Assembly: GCA_020746835.1 (NCBI GenBank)
Contig: JAGPNK010000013.1
Span: forward strand, 1,178,001-1,242,000
Direction of reading: 5' to 3'
Length of the DNA: 64,000 bases
Source of the DNA: Stachybotrys elegans
Lineage: Eukaryota > Ascomycota > Sordariomycetes > Hypocreales > Stachybotryaceae
The notes under the pieces are model-generated. The model saw only the letters and a list, made by a program, of their open reading frames with translations, did no database searches and was not told the DNA's origin. Shown in pieces: positions 31,764-41,800 of the stretch; position 1 is the first letter of the stretch, and every line of letters starts with the position of its first letter. The position numbers and the translations under genes were made by a program.

Positions 31764-32672
31764 ATGACAGACCAATACCAGAAGCAGTTGTCTCCCGTCT
31801 CTCTTGAAGATGAGGAGGAAAATACTTCTCAGGAAAGTCTTCTGGAAGTTAGCATTGCAAAGCTACAGAAGAAGAGACAAACAAAAAGACGTATCCCATT
31901 GGTCATTGCTGCCATCACCTGCGTAATAGTCGCGGGTGTCTTGGGATTCATCGCAGGCTCGGTCTCCCACAGTGCAAGGCCTTTACAAGACGGTAAGATA
32001 CAAAGTCTACTCTACTCTTACCAAATGCTAATCAAGGGTGTAGACATTGTGTTCGCTGGGTTGGGCTTGGATCGCAGATTGAGCCTTGGCCACAAGTCCA
32101 ACTGGAGCACAAGTGAGGTGAACTCGGTCTATCTCCAGGCTCCAGGTCCTGAGGTTGACGCCGCGTGGAACGAGCTCTCTCTCGAGGACTTTGAGATGAC
32201 AACCATCACCGGTGAACAAGCGCGTGCTCTCGGCCGCGACGTCAGCCTGCTCTCCAAGGTGCCCGAGGATTGGGGCCTGGGCCCTGACCGCTACTTCGCG
32301 CAGATTCACGTGTTCCACCTCATTCACTGCTTGGATGAGGTCCGCAAGTACATACATTACGACCACTATCATCTGGAACAGTTTGGGAGGACACCAACGC
32401 CTGAGTTTGTCAACCACAAGAACCACTGCCTGCACATGTTGCTGGAGAACCTCATGTGCCAGAGCAGCTCCGATGTTATCACGCACAACTGGCGCAAGAC
32501 ATACCACGTCCCTCTGGCTGACTTTGACCCGCCGAGACAATGCAGGAATTTTGATGCGCTGCGGACTTGGGGCAAGGAGCATGCGATTCCAGACTATCGA
32601 TCAAAGTGGGCGAGTCTCGAGGTTCCGTCTGATGCGGTCGTCTTACCTGCTCCCACGCCAAGACTGTACTAG
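31764..32672 (+). CDS. UstYa family oxidase (DUF3328), first copy
   Basis: Membrane-bound DUF3328/UstYa protein; relatives carry out oxidative cyclisation of fungal RiPP core peptides. Exons 31764-31992 and 32044-32672 give 285 aa. The 51-nt intron keeps the frame open, so an unspliced reading is possible, but GTAAGA, TGCTAATC and GTGTAG are good signals. A single transmembrane helix lies at about residues 45-68 (IPLVIAAITCVIVAGVLGFIAG). The luminal domain has PGPEVDAAWNEL and the two HxxHC motifs that define the family, HLIHC (about residue 169) and HKNHC (about residue 201), then SDVITHNW. The start at 31764 is preferred over an in-frame ATG-less extension. It is transcribed away from the precursor gene through a shared promoter. 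Confidence 0.9.
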   Translation: MTDQYQKQLSPVSLEDEEENTSQESLLEVSIAKLQKKRQTKRRIPLVIAAITCVIVAGVLGFIAGSVSHSARPLQDGKIQSLLYSYQMLIKGVDIVFAGLGLDRRLSLGHKSNWSTSEVNSVYLQAPGPEVDAAWNELSLEDFEMTTITGEQARALGRDVSLLSKVPEDWGLGPDRYFAQIHVFHLIHCLDEVRKYIHYDHYHLEQFGRTPTPEFVNHKNHCLHMLLENLMCQSSSDVITHNWRKTYHVPLADFDPPRQCRNFDALRTWGKEHAIPDYRSKWASLEVPSDAVVLPAPTPRLY

Positions 32673-33540
32673 CTAGCTTAGGTAGAACTGGATGGTTTGG
32701 GCGTTGATTCAATATGCAGACCTGTAAGCCATCGCGGCACCCTTCCCGATGTGGTGTTTCGTGTGTATTGAGTGCATCTTCAGTGTCGAATCCAGCAAAA
32801 CAAAGTCTCTACTAGCCATGAACAAAGTTCCTATGGACCAAGACAGTGCCGTGTTTGTCTAAGCAACAGTTCAGCTGCATCCACATCCACATACAGCCTA
32901 AGCAACACCTCCTACGCGCCCGGGGGGCATGAGGCCTCAGTAGTGCTAGAAGGATGGCACAACAAACGCCACAAATGACACGGTAGCATTCGGAGTGGAG
33001 GGCCGTTGCTAGGCCCCAATACGTGTATTGGCGGGCCATGTAATCAAGGGCTTTGCATTCGTCCGATTGCCGACAGCTGTAATGCAGGAGGCACACTCGA
33101 TCTGATCTCGAGCCCCGCGTTGCATAAGACACTGGCTGTTACCCCTCTCACGGTACGGACCGTTGGGAGGGTGTTTACGGATGGGGAGATAATTGCCGAG
33201 ACCTTTGTGGGCGAGGACCCCCTGTCCTGTCTGAGACCCTAGATCTTGGACTTCTGTTGTTTCCTTCGGACAGATATCGGGACGGACCTGCATGGAAGGT
33301 TGGATCCAGAACGTATTACTGCATGTGGCGCACGTAGTAATATCGATATTGCGACGTTGCGAATCCATCTCCTAGATGGATCACGATGGCGTTACTTCCA
33401 GTCAATCCTGAAGGCCCCGTGTTCCCTTTTCCTTCGTTCCCGAGCACTGCTGAGGTGAGAGCAAAACGCATCAGCCTGCGAGATTCTGGGTAAACGTCTT
33501 CACCCAAATCCTTTGGAATATGGACGGATTGAAGCGCATT
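32673..33540. other. intergenic region between the two UstYa genes
   Basis: About 870 bp on the same side of two plus-strand genes. I see no supported gene; short frames on both strands lack family features. Confidence 0.4.
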
Positions 33541-34597
33541 ATGGCATCCAAATATGCCCCCCTTAGTCCGGACGAGGAACAAGACGTGCGAGCCAATTCG
33601 CAATACACGGATGGTCTGTCTTCTTCTTCCTCCTCGCCTGACCTAACCCGCGATGAGCCATTGAGAATGCCGAGATGGCACGCCGCCGTCTACGTGGGCC
33701 TACGATGGCTCAACCGCATCATGTTTCTGATATCAGTGACATGCCTCCTCCTGGCCTACAACATGTACCACGGGAGCTACCAATGGCACCTCAAGCAAAC
33801 CTCAGCATTCTGTAAGTCCTTGTGTCAATCCCATGCGGCAATGTTGCAACGCGAGACCTGACAATCCCGTACTAGCCCCCTTCCTCGAAAGGATGGATCT
33901 CGGCGAGGTCGTCAATCGCTTCGAGATGAACGAGCTTTTCAACCGACCTGTCGATCCATATCGTGGTGCCCCATCGGACGAAGTCGACGCTCTCTGGGAA
34001 TCAATTGCAGATATTGGCATCGTCTTGATCAGCGGTGAGGACGTTCATCGACTGGGTAAGGATCCGGCGAAAACGGTCAAGGCACCAAAGCACTGGGGTG
34101 AGTAACTCATAATCTGCCAGGCGTGAAGTAATGGCCCGGCTAGTATCTAACGACCATTCCTAGGCTATGGCGAGAATATACACCTCGCACAGATTGACGG
34201 CCAACACCGTCTTCACTGCTTGAACGTGCTGCGCAAATGGGCGCACTACGACCACTACTTCCGACCCACGTACGGAGACGATGCCGGCCTGCTTCAAAAT
34301 TCCCATCGAGACCACTGCCTGGTGCTGCTGCTGCACAGTCTGACGTGCCAGCCGAGCTTGGATGTCATTACTCACAACTGGGTAGACACGCAGCCGTACC
34401 CGGTGCCAGACTTTAACATGAACCGAAAGTGCAAGAACCACGACAAGATAATGGACTGGCAGAGCCATAACAGAATCACTATGGAGCAATGGGATGAAAT
34501 CGCAGAAATGGAACGGCCAGAAGGGGACTTCATCTTTCCCCTGTGGCCAGAGTTGGTTGAGTTGAACAGGCAGAATGGAGTAAACAGGACTGAATGA
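33541..34597 (+). CDS. UstYa family oxidase (DUF3328), second copy
   Basis: Three exons (33541-33811, 33876-34097, 34164-34597) give 308 aa in phase; an ATG at 33520 would add seven residues. A Ser-rich acidic N-terminal tail is followed by one transmembrane helix (IMFLISVTCLLLAYNMY, about residues 60-78) and a luminal domain with PYRGAPSDEVDALWESI. The two HxxHC motifs are HRLHC (about residue 179) and HRDHC (about residue 212), then LDVITHNW. It is clearly diverged from the first copy, so it is not a recent duplicate. Known dikaritin clusters often have two UstYa proteins that work as a pair on the precursor, and this pair next to a repeat precursor fits that picture. Confidence 0.9.
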
Positions 34598-35046
34598 AGC
34601 ACCAGCGACTTAACGCTAGCATGTATGTCTGTATGTAGCACACGTAGCCAAAGTTCCGAGGACGAATGGATACTCTGTACTACCTCACGATTTCGGAGCT
34701 CTGCCATGGAGCTGAGATGCCCACTGCTGTGCTGTGCTGTGTTGTTACAATGTAACCTTCCATCACGACTGTGGGTCAAAGTCATTGTCTTGCAATATTG
34801 TTACACCCTTTGCTCCGCGAATTCAGTGTTTCTAGTCACTCGTTTGTTGTCTTCGGCTGCCGCCTAGTGGAGTGATAGTAAGCAGCATCGCTCGGTGGCT
34901 AGCAGGATCCAGATCGCTGCAAAAGTTCCGCCGTCTGACTTCGATATTAGATTGCCATCGGCACACATTTGCCGGATGTGCTGCGAATCCCAACCACTTG
35001 CACCATTCCTCACCAATCGCTGTTCATCTCACAGGCTATATTTGAC
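34598..35046. other. intergenic region
   Basis: About 450 bp between the second UstYa gene and the M61 peptidase gene. It contains a short CTGTG-type microrepeat near 34730. The frame of the next gene stays open upstream of its ATG to about 34969, so a 5' exon cannot be excluded. Confidence 0.4.
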
Positions 35047-36942
35047 ATGCAGCCTTCATCCTCCAGAAATGCAGAATATCCTTCTCGCCGTCAGCCGTCT
35101 GTCTTACTCATGCCCACAATGCGCATTCTGCATATTGTAGTGGATCTGAGAGAGGCTGTCCGAGGTCTCCTCCACGTCGAGGTGGAGATTCCAGTGCAGT
35201 CAGCAACTGTTGCCGCCTTGACAACGCCACTTTGGATTCAGGAGTCCCATAGAGACAACGGACCTATCGCGGGCATTGCAGGCCTGCACTTTTGGGCCTG
35301 CAACCGGATGCTGCGATGGCGACGCAATCCAATGGTCGCGTCAGAATTCCACGTCGATGTTCCACCTAATGCTGAGATTATCCATGCCTCTTTCGACGCC
35401 ATTGTCACTCGCAAAGTCACACGGCGAATAGTAATGCTGGGGTGGGAGCATGTACTTCTCTATCCGTCTCACCGCAACATCGCCCACATCTCCATCCAAG
35501 CACAGGTGATCATTCCTAGAGGATGGGGGGTAAGCACCGCGTTGCAGAACCTCGGCCCAGTTCATAGCAGCGATACTCCTGACGGCTCGGGGAAGATTCT
35601 CGCCTATCAGCCGACGCGTCTTGGCCGTCTCGCTGATTCACCCATATTGACCGGCCTACACTTCAGTGCTCTTCCAATTACCTCGGACCACAGGCACATG
35701 CTTTGCGTCGCTGGAGATACCGCCGAGAGCGTAGCAATACCGAAGGCAACACTGGGAAAATTGGCAGAGCTCGTACGGGAAACGTGTTCCGTATTTGGGT
35801 CCAGACACTATGATGTCTTCTATTTCCTCCTCGCTCTAACCGATCATTGGCCTGAGTGTGGAGGGGCTGAGCATTATGACTCTTGCGACATCTATATGCC
35901 AAGCAAAGCACTACTGGGAGCTGAGACGCTGAGAGAATACGGGCCTCTATTAGCACATGAGTTCATCCACTCATGGAATGGCAAGTATCGCCGCCCAGAA
36001 GGGCATGCGCCTCCCGATTTTGCAACGCCACTTGATGGCCGGCTGCTTTGGGTATACGAGGGTCTTACCCAGTACTACGAGGGGGTCATCTCTGTGCGTA
36101 GCGGCATTGTATCTCCCCAATCCTACCTAGCCGAGCTTGCCCGCAACGTTGCGTGGCTACAGGGACGGTCGGGTCGCCTCTGGAGATCCACCGAAGACAC
36201 GGGCACAGGTGCCCGTCTTCGCGCAAGTTCTTCATGGGAGAACTGGGAACGCTCCACTCAGGACTATTACGTGGAAGAAGTTATGCTGTGGCTCGAAGTT
36301 GATGCGATTATCCGCACTGAAAGCAATGGTAGCCGGTCGCTCGATCATTTTTCAAGGATTTTCTTTGGATCAAGGGTAACAACTGAGCCGAGGATGATTC
36401 CTTATACACTTGAAGGCATAGTTTCGCACCTCAACAAGGTCGTTTCCCATGATTGGCACTCTTTATTTTGCAGAAAAGTGTTGAACCCTTCACCTCATGT
36501 TAACGTGGAAGGAATTGAGCGTTCTGGATACCAATTCGTCCGGAAGGACTCTCCACAGGCTGGCCAGAGCAAAGATGATTCGATAACAGATGCAATTTGG
36601 AATTCAGTGGGAGTCAGGGTTGGGAAAGACGGCCGAGTGCAGGATGTACGTCGTTACGGTCCTGGTGATGTTGCCAAACTCGCACCCCAACAAACTATCT
36701 CCAAGATCGACGGGGAAGCGTTCAATCTGCATAAATTTGCTGTCACTATCCATTCAAGGAAAGGAAACGATAGCCCAATCCGACTCACTATGACACAGGA
36801 AGGCGATGAGTGGTCAACGAATATTCGGTATGTGGAAGGGCTATGGTACCCTTGGCTGGAGCGACAGCCTGGAACAATAGATATACTATCTCAAATTCTT
36901 AAGTCAGAGGGAAAATGTCATGGCGGTGGTGACTCAAGCTAG
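35047..36942 (+). CDS. M61-family metallopeptidase with PDZ-like domain (glycyl aminopeptidase type)
   Basis: Zinc peptidase of the M61 clan, common in bacteria; members include glycyl aminopeptidases. From the ATG at 35047 the frame gives 631 aa. Starts at 35111 or 35120 also fit, since the conserved domain begins near MRILHIVVDL. An N-terminal beta domain precedes LLAHEFIHSWNGKYRRPEG, with HEFIH at about residues 304-308 as zinc motif, and WVYEGLTQYYEG, whose Glu is the expected third ligand. A PDZ-like domain ends the protein (VGVRVGKDGRVQDVRRYGPG, then ISKIDGEAF). No signal peptide or intron is seen. It sits next to the UstYa pair on the same strand. A role in trimming the repeat peptides is possible but only inferred from position. 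Confidence 0.78.
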   Translation: MQPSSSRNAEYPSRRQPSVLLMPTMRILHIVVDLREAVRGLLHVEVEIPVQSATVAALTTPLWIQESHRDNGPIAGIAGLHFWACNRMLRWRRNPMVASEFHVDVPPNAEIIHASFDAIVTRKVTRRIVMLGWEHVLLYPSHRNIAHISIQAQVIIPRGWGVSTALQNLGPVHSSDTPDGSGKILAYQPTRLGRLADSPILTGLHFSALPITSDHRHMLCVAGDTAESVAIPKATLGKLAELVRETCSVFGSRHYDVFYFLLALTDHWPECGGAEHYDSCDIYMPSKALLGAETLREYGPLLAHEFIHSWNGKYRRPEGHAPPDFATPLDGRLLWVYEGLTQYYEGVISVRSGIVSPQSYLAELARNVAWLQGRSGRLWRSTEDTGTGARLRASSSWENWERSTQDYYVEEVMLWLEVDAIIRTESNGSRSLDHFSRIFFGSRVTTEPRMIPYTLEGIVSHLNKVVSHDWHSLFCRKVLNPSPHVNVEGIERSGYQFVRKDSPQAGQSKDDSITDAIWNSVGVRVGKDGRVQDVRRYGPGDVAKLAPQQTISKIDGEAFNLHKFAVTIHSRKGNDSPIRLTMTQEGDEWSTNIRYVEGLWYPWLERQPGTIDILSQILKSEGKCHGGGDSS

Positions 36943-37021
36943 CTAGACGTCTAGTTTACAGCGAAGTTCCTAGAAAGCGTGGTATGTGTGATGAGAATGA
37001 GATGAGTTTATGTGCAGAAGC

Positions 37022-38315
37022 TTATCCTAATAACGACTCTTCATCTATCCAGCTAACATCACCCGATTCTCCGTTGGGGCCAGTGAATACATCGACAGGG
37101 GAACGGTAGGGTCGGATGGTTTGATCATCAAGTACCAAGGTGGTGCTTTTGTTCAGCGCTGTCGCATCATATCCTGGTCCAAAGTTCTCATGCACAGCCA
37201 TGAATGTATTGCCGTCGAATCGAGGATCAGTAATGCCCCATTGGATGTAACCCTCAGGGAGGATACTTTTATCCATGTAAGAGTTGAGAAAGATGCTACG
37301 ATGCAACGAGTTCCATGGCCTTCCTAGCGGACACTTTCTCTCCATACTAGCCGCGATAGAATTGTTGGCGGCAATCACTCGCGAATCCGAGACATAGACA
37401 CCGTATTTGTTGGTAAAGGTTGTGTTGGTGCCTTGTTCGTTAGCGGTCTCCCGTGGTGTCAAGTAAAACGATACTCTTACCTTTCCATGCGGTGATAGCG
37501 CCGTGGCAATTCCTGAGGGCCAGCGTCGACTTTTCTACCCAAGCCGTTCCGAAGCCATACAAAAAGTCCACCTGGCCAGCGATGACATTGTCGTAGAAAT
37601 AGGCATTGCCGAGCTTACCAACGTACACGGTATCTTGGTAGCTGTAGAATCCACATCCATAGAAGCCGGCATTTGCGTAGGCTACACCAACTGCCAGAGA
37701 TGGTCCCGCTGCCTGCGGCGCAAAGACATTGCGGAAGTCAATATTGTAGGCGCGAAAGTCGCTGTTTCCAAAGGGCGTGTCTGGAGGAACTGGAAATCCT
37801 GTAGGACCAGTTCCTGTGAGGGAAGCATTCCAGGTCGGCGCGACAGTCAGAACACTAGTGAAGGCGTTGTCGAAGATCCTTCCGCTGCTGTCATTGTTCG
37901 CCGCCGCCCAGACAATCTGTACCTCGTTGTGGTGCGTGGTGTCAGATTGCGCGTTTCCATACGATAGCCCGAGGTATGGATCATCGCTCTGGCCGAGGAG
38001 GGTGACAGGGCCGGGCCTTGTCACGTTGACTTGCTCCGTGTAAGTCCCGGAGGCGACTAGAATCACATGGGCGGATTCGTCGTTCAGCAAAGAGACAATT
38101 GCGTCCTGAATCGAGTTGAAGTCGGCCAATGCACTGCTCCGGCTGACGAACAATGTACCTTCGGGGCAGCCTTGCAGTGGGTTAGACGTATTTCTCTGGC
38201 ATTCTGCGTACGTCTTCACTGGCCGCCCGGGGAACCCGGTGCTGCCTCGGACCAAAGACGCCGCCCAAACATTTTGAGCCAGCGCAATGCCAACAAAGAT
38301 CTGCAGCTTCATCAT
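37022..38315 (-). CDS. secreted pectin methylesterase (CE8)
   Basis: Removes methyl groups from pectin in plant cell walls. Exons 37481-38315 and 37022-37431 give 414 aa. The signal peptide starts MMKLQIFVGIALAQNVWAAS. Catalytic segments of the right-handed beta-helix are present: YSYQDTVYVG (Gln and Asp), AGQVDFLYGFG (second Asp) and LGRPWNSL (Arg and Trp). The intron acceptor joins ITAWKG to TNTTFTNKYGVYV in phase. It converges on the M61 gene with only 79 bp between stops. It probably does not belong to the peptide locus. Confidence 0.92.
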
Positions 38316-38880
38316 ATTTAAATATACAGCCAAAATGCAATAATTTATGCTGTAGTACTGGGGTTGCATGCTAGTCAATCTAGCGGCATCAAGGGCCTCT
38401 TATGAGTTTTCTGGTGTGTCTCGTCCATCTCATACGCAGAACGTCAGGGGCAGTAGAACAAAATCAGGGCCAGGCGCAAGGGGCATTTGGCCGACAGTGG
38501 ATGTTTACGATTGAGACGCGGAAATTTAATTCCCACCAAACGGGACTCATCGTTTCTGCATTAGCCAAATCCCCCCTCGGCCATACACCTCACTAGTGGA
38601 GGATCTGTGGGCTTGACCATACTTAAAGTTGCCTTGCTTCCCCATGCATCGATATTGACGTTGGGGAGGACAAGGTTAATTCTTGTTCCGGGGTAGTAGA
38701 TGGAATAACGTACCATAGATGAGGGGCACATTAACAGGTTCACCAGAAAATTTGTGTTAATATGAAACTGCCATAATTAAGAAATGATGTTCATGCTTCC
38801 CCAAGTAATTCTAAACACTCCAACAAGCCAGCTCCCCTATGTGATGCTCCGTATTGCCCCTAACAGAAAGCCACCATTGT
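38316..38880. other. intergenic region
   Basis: About 565 bp with the pectin methylesterase promoter and the 3' flank of the giant gene. No gene seen. Confidence 0.4.
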
Positions 38881-41800
38881 CTAGCTGTCAATGTGATGCT
38901 CAAGCAGCAACTCCCCGTCAAGGACTCTCCCCATGTGCGTCCGGCTGATGCCGTCTCCGTGTCGTCTGATGTTCTCCAGGAGATTTCTCAAAAACTTGAC
39001 AGGGCTCTCCTGGAAGATTGTGGACTCTGGTCGGCCAGCCTCGTGACAAGCTGGGTCAATGAAGCCGTCTGAATACACCTTTACCCATGATTCCTCAGCC
39101 TTGTAGGAGAGACAGAGGAACTTGCAGACCTCCGTGTATTCCTGGTACGACTTGAAGTACAACTGACCGGAGAAGACTGCAAGCTCAATTCTCAATGAGT
39201 CAGGGATCTGAAGACGAGATGCTCCATTGGGAATGCGGTACAGTCTGAGGTCGTCCAGGGGCTCAAAGATGCTATTTTGCCGTGGCGCAAATGTGTGCAA
39301 TACCACCAACTTGGAGCGCTGGATGTCTGGCAGCAACCGGTTGGCCTCGTATGGACTCAGCAACATCATCGTTGATACCTCACCACTGGCCGGTCGATTC
39401 GTCAACACCCATTGCACTTCACGCTGGAAGGCGTCCATAAAATCGTCAATGAAACTTGTCGTGACAGTCCGTGCAAAATCCTGTGTCACAAGCAATCCAT
39501 GAGGGATGCGTCCAACATCGATCTCCTTGAACGCCGACGTTGCTATAAGAGACTGAAAGGCCCAGGTAAACCCCCAGTCTGATGACTTCGCTTTTATTTC
39601 TCCCGTTCTCACAAAGTGAACAACGTTTGGGTGTAGGCAATGCCTCAGTGGCTGGGCTGGAGGTGCCCTCTCCAGCTCACGCTCCTGCTCGATCTCAGGA
39701 GCAAGTTCTCGCTCTTGCTCCTGTTGTAGTGTCGCTGGAGAATCATCGAGTTCCGAGAATTGGTGGCACCGTTCCTGGATCCCGCGGATGATTTTATTGT
39801 CCATCGCCTCATAAATGTTGTTGCTGAAGTCTATGCTGGGTCTGTATCGAGCCTCAAGACTCTGGGCTTCGTCTTCCAGGAACTCGCGCGCGGTATCTTG
39901 AGCCATCTGAGAAGCATCTTGACTTGCTACCTTCCCCCAGAGTTCCCTCTGTCTTGCAAAGTTACGACCCTGCATTGCCCAGAGAGGAATAGAGCGCCGG
40001 ATGTCCTTCCAGGTCTCCCGAATTGACCAAGTGAGCACATCTGAGACGCTCAGGTTCCGTCCTTGGTCAGTCTCAAAAGACTGCCGAATCTTCGTCTCGA
40101 TCTCCTCAGGGATGCAAAATGTCACTGCTTGACCTTTGCCAAGCTCTCGCAAGCGATTACAGGCTAGGAATTAAGGTTAGCCGCGCACCGTCCTCAGCGT
40201 TTGCTCTGACTTACCTTGGACCAGCCGATCTTTGGTCAGATTTGCTCCCAGCGTCACTGCTGCGCGATAGTCTCGTGGCAGTTTCAGGTCAATGCCCCGT
40301 GTGTGGGCTTCGTCGAGAAATACCAGGCAGACGTCGAGCTGCTTTGCAAATGGCGAGACACTGAGGGGTTCGACATGCCCACGACGATCCAGCGCGCAGA
40401 GCTCATCATCGTCGTTGCAGAACACGACTGCTTGTGATCGCTCCTTATCTTTGACCAGATTCAACCATTCGTGAGCCAGTTGCTCGTTTGTGAGTTCCAG
40501 AATCTGTGCCCCGACGTCTAGAATCACACGGATTTCAGGCGACAGCTCGACCAGCAGTCGAAGCAGCTGGTGAGTATCGCAGGCCCCTGTTATGCCATTG
40601 TCCACGAGGGACACGACCAAATTCTCTGGTCCACTCAGAATTTCGAGGACCATGGCATTGGTATGCTTTTGGTCAGGCAAATCGAGCTGCTCCACATCCA
40701 ACGGGAGGACATGCCGTGAATCATTTGTCCCGCTAAACCCAGTAACTGGAAGTCCGTCGGCGCGGCCAAGGTCCCACCCGGAAGCCGACAATTTGTGTGG
40801 GAACTCCTTCATCTCTTTGGGGAAGACGACATGTGCGAGGTAGTAGTCGATAGCTGATTTAGAAAGCCGAAAGCAGGGGAAAACGTCATTGTCGAATTGC
40901 TCTTCGTCCCGGAAATTGATGCCTTTGATATCCCGAAAAGCGTTTGGTAGGTCGTTGCTTGTCTTCACCCACGCCTGGTACTCAATGTCCGCCTCATCTG
41001 ATTTGACAAGATGGCTGAAGGTTTGTCTGAATGTTTCGAGTTCGAGACCCCCATAGTAATACGCCAAGCAAGTCAATGCAATCACGACGTCGGGATGGCT
41101 GAACTCGGATCGCGGACTTGGGTTGTCCTTGGCTCGATAAGGGATTGCCAGTCTGGTTTCAGGCACCCTTGTGAAATCCAACCCGTAGTTCACGCGCCAT
41201 CGCTTCTGGCCAAAGGCGAAAGCCAAAATGCCCCCTGCCAGCAGTCCTCGGACAAGAAGTAGGCTTTGCGATGCAGTGCGCCAAAGATCACTGTCCTCCA
41301 CCATTTGAACCACGGTAGGGCTCGGATTCGGCTCACTTATGTAGATTCGTACCGCATCTCTCATGTCTGGCGCCTGTCGAGAGATTGGAAGGCCGCGCAT
41401 GCCAAATGTGAATAAATGACCGGCTAGCATCCCAAGCATCATCTGGCTTGCCCGCTCGCTCAAGAATCTCGTTCGCGGGAACGATCCTCGACTTCCCGTG
41501 TCCATCTCAATTTCCTGTGGGATTTCTTGTCTCAGATCAGTGGCGTACTTGACGACCAGGCTCATCATCTCCTGAATGATTGTCCATCTCTCCCAGCCAT
41601 GTTCGATCAGCCGTTGTGAACCCATGGTGTAAATGAGTTCAAACTTGGTGGAGAAGTTCTCATCGCTTTCGTCAACAATGTCTCTTGCGGATTTGAACAA
41701 AAACTTCTGTGTCTCGAGAAATGCAGCGTGGGCTGAGGCATCTTTTGCCATTTGCCCAGTCTCAACAACCATGAGCTGGAACGACAGAATGTGTTCTGGC

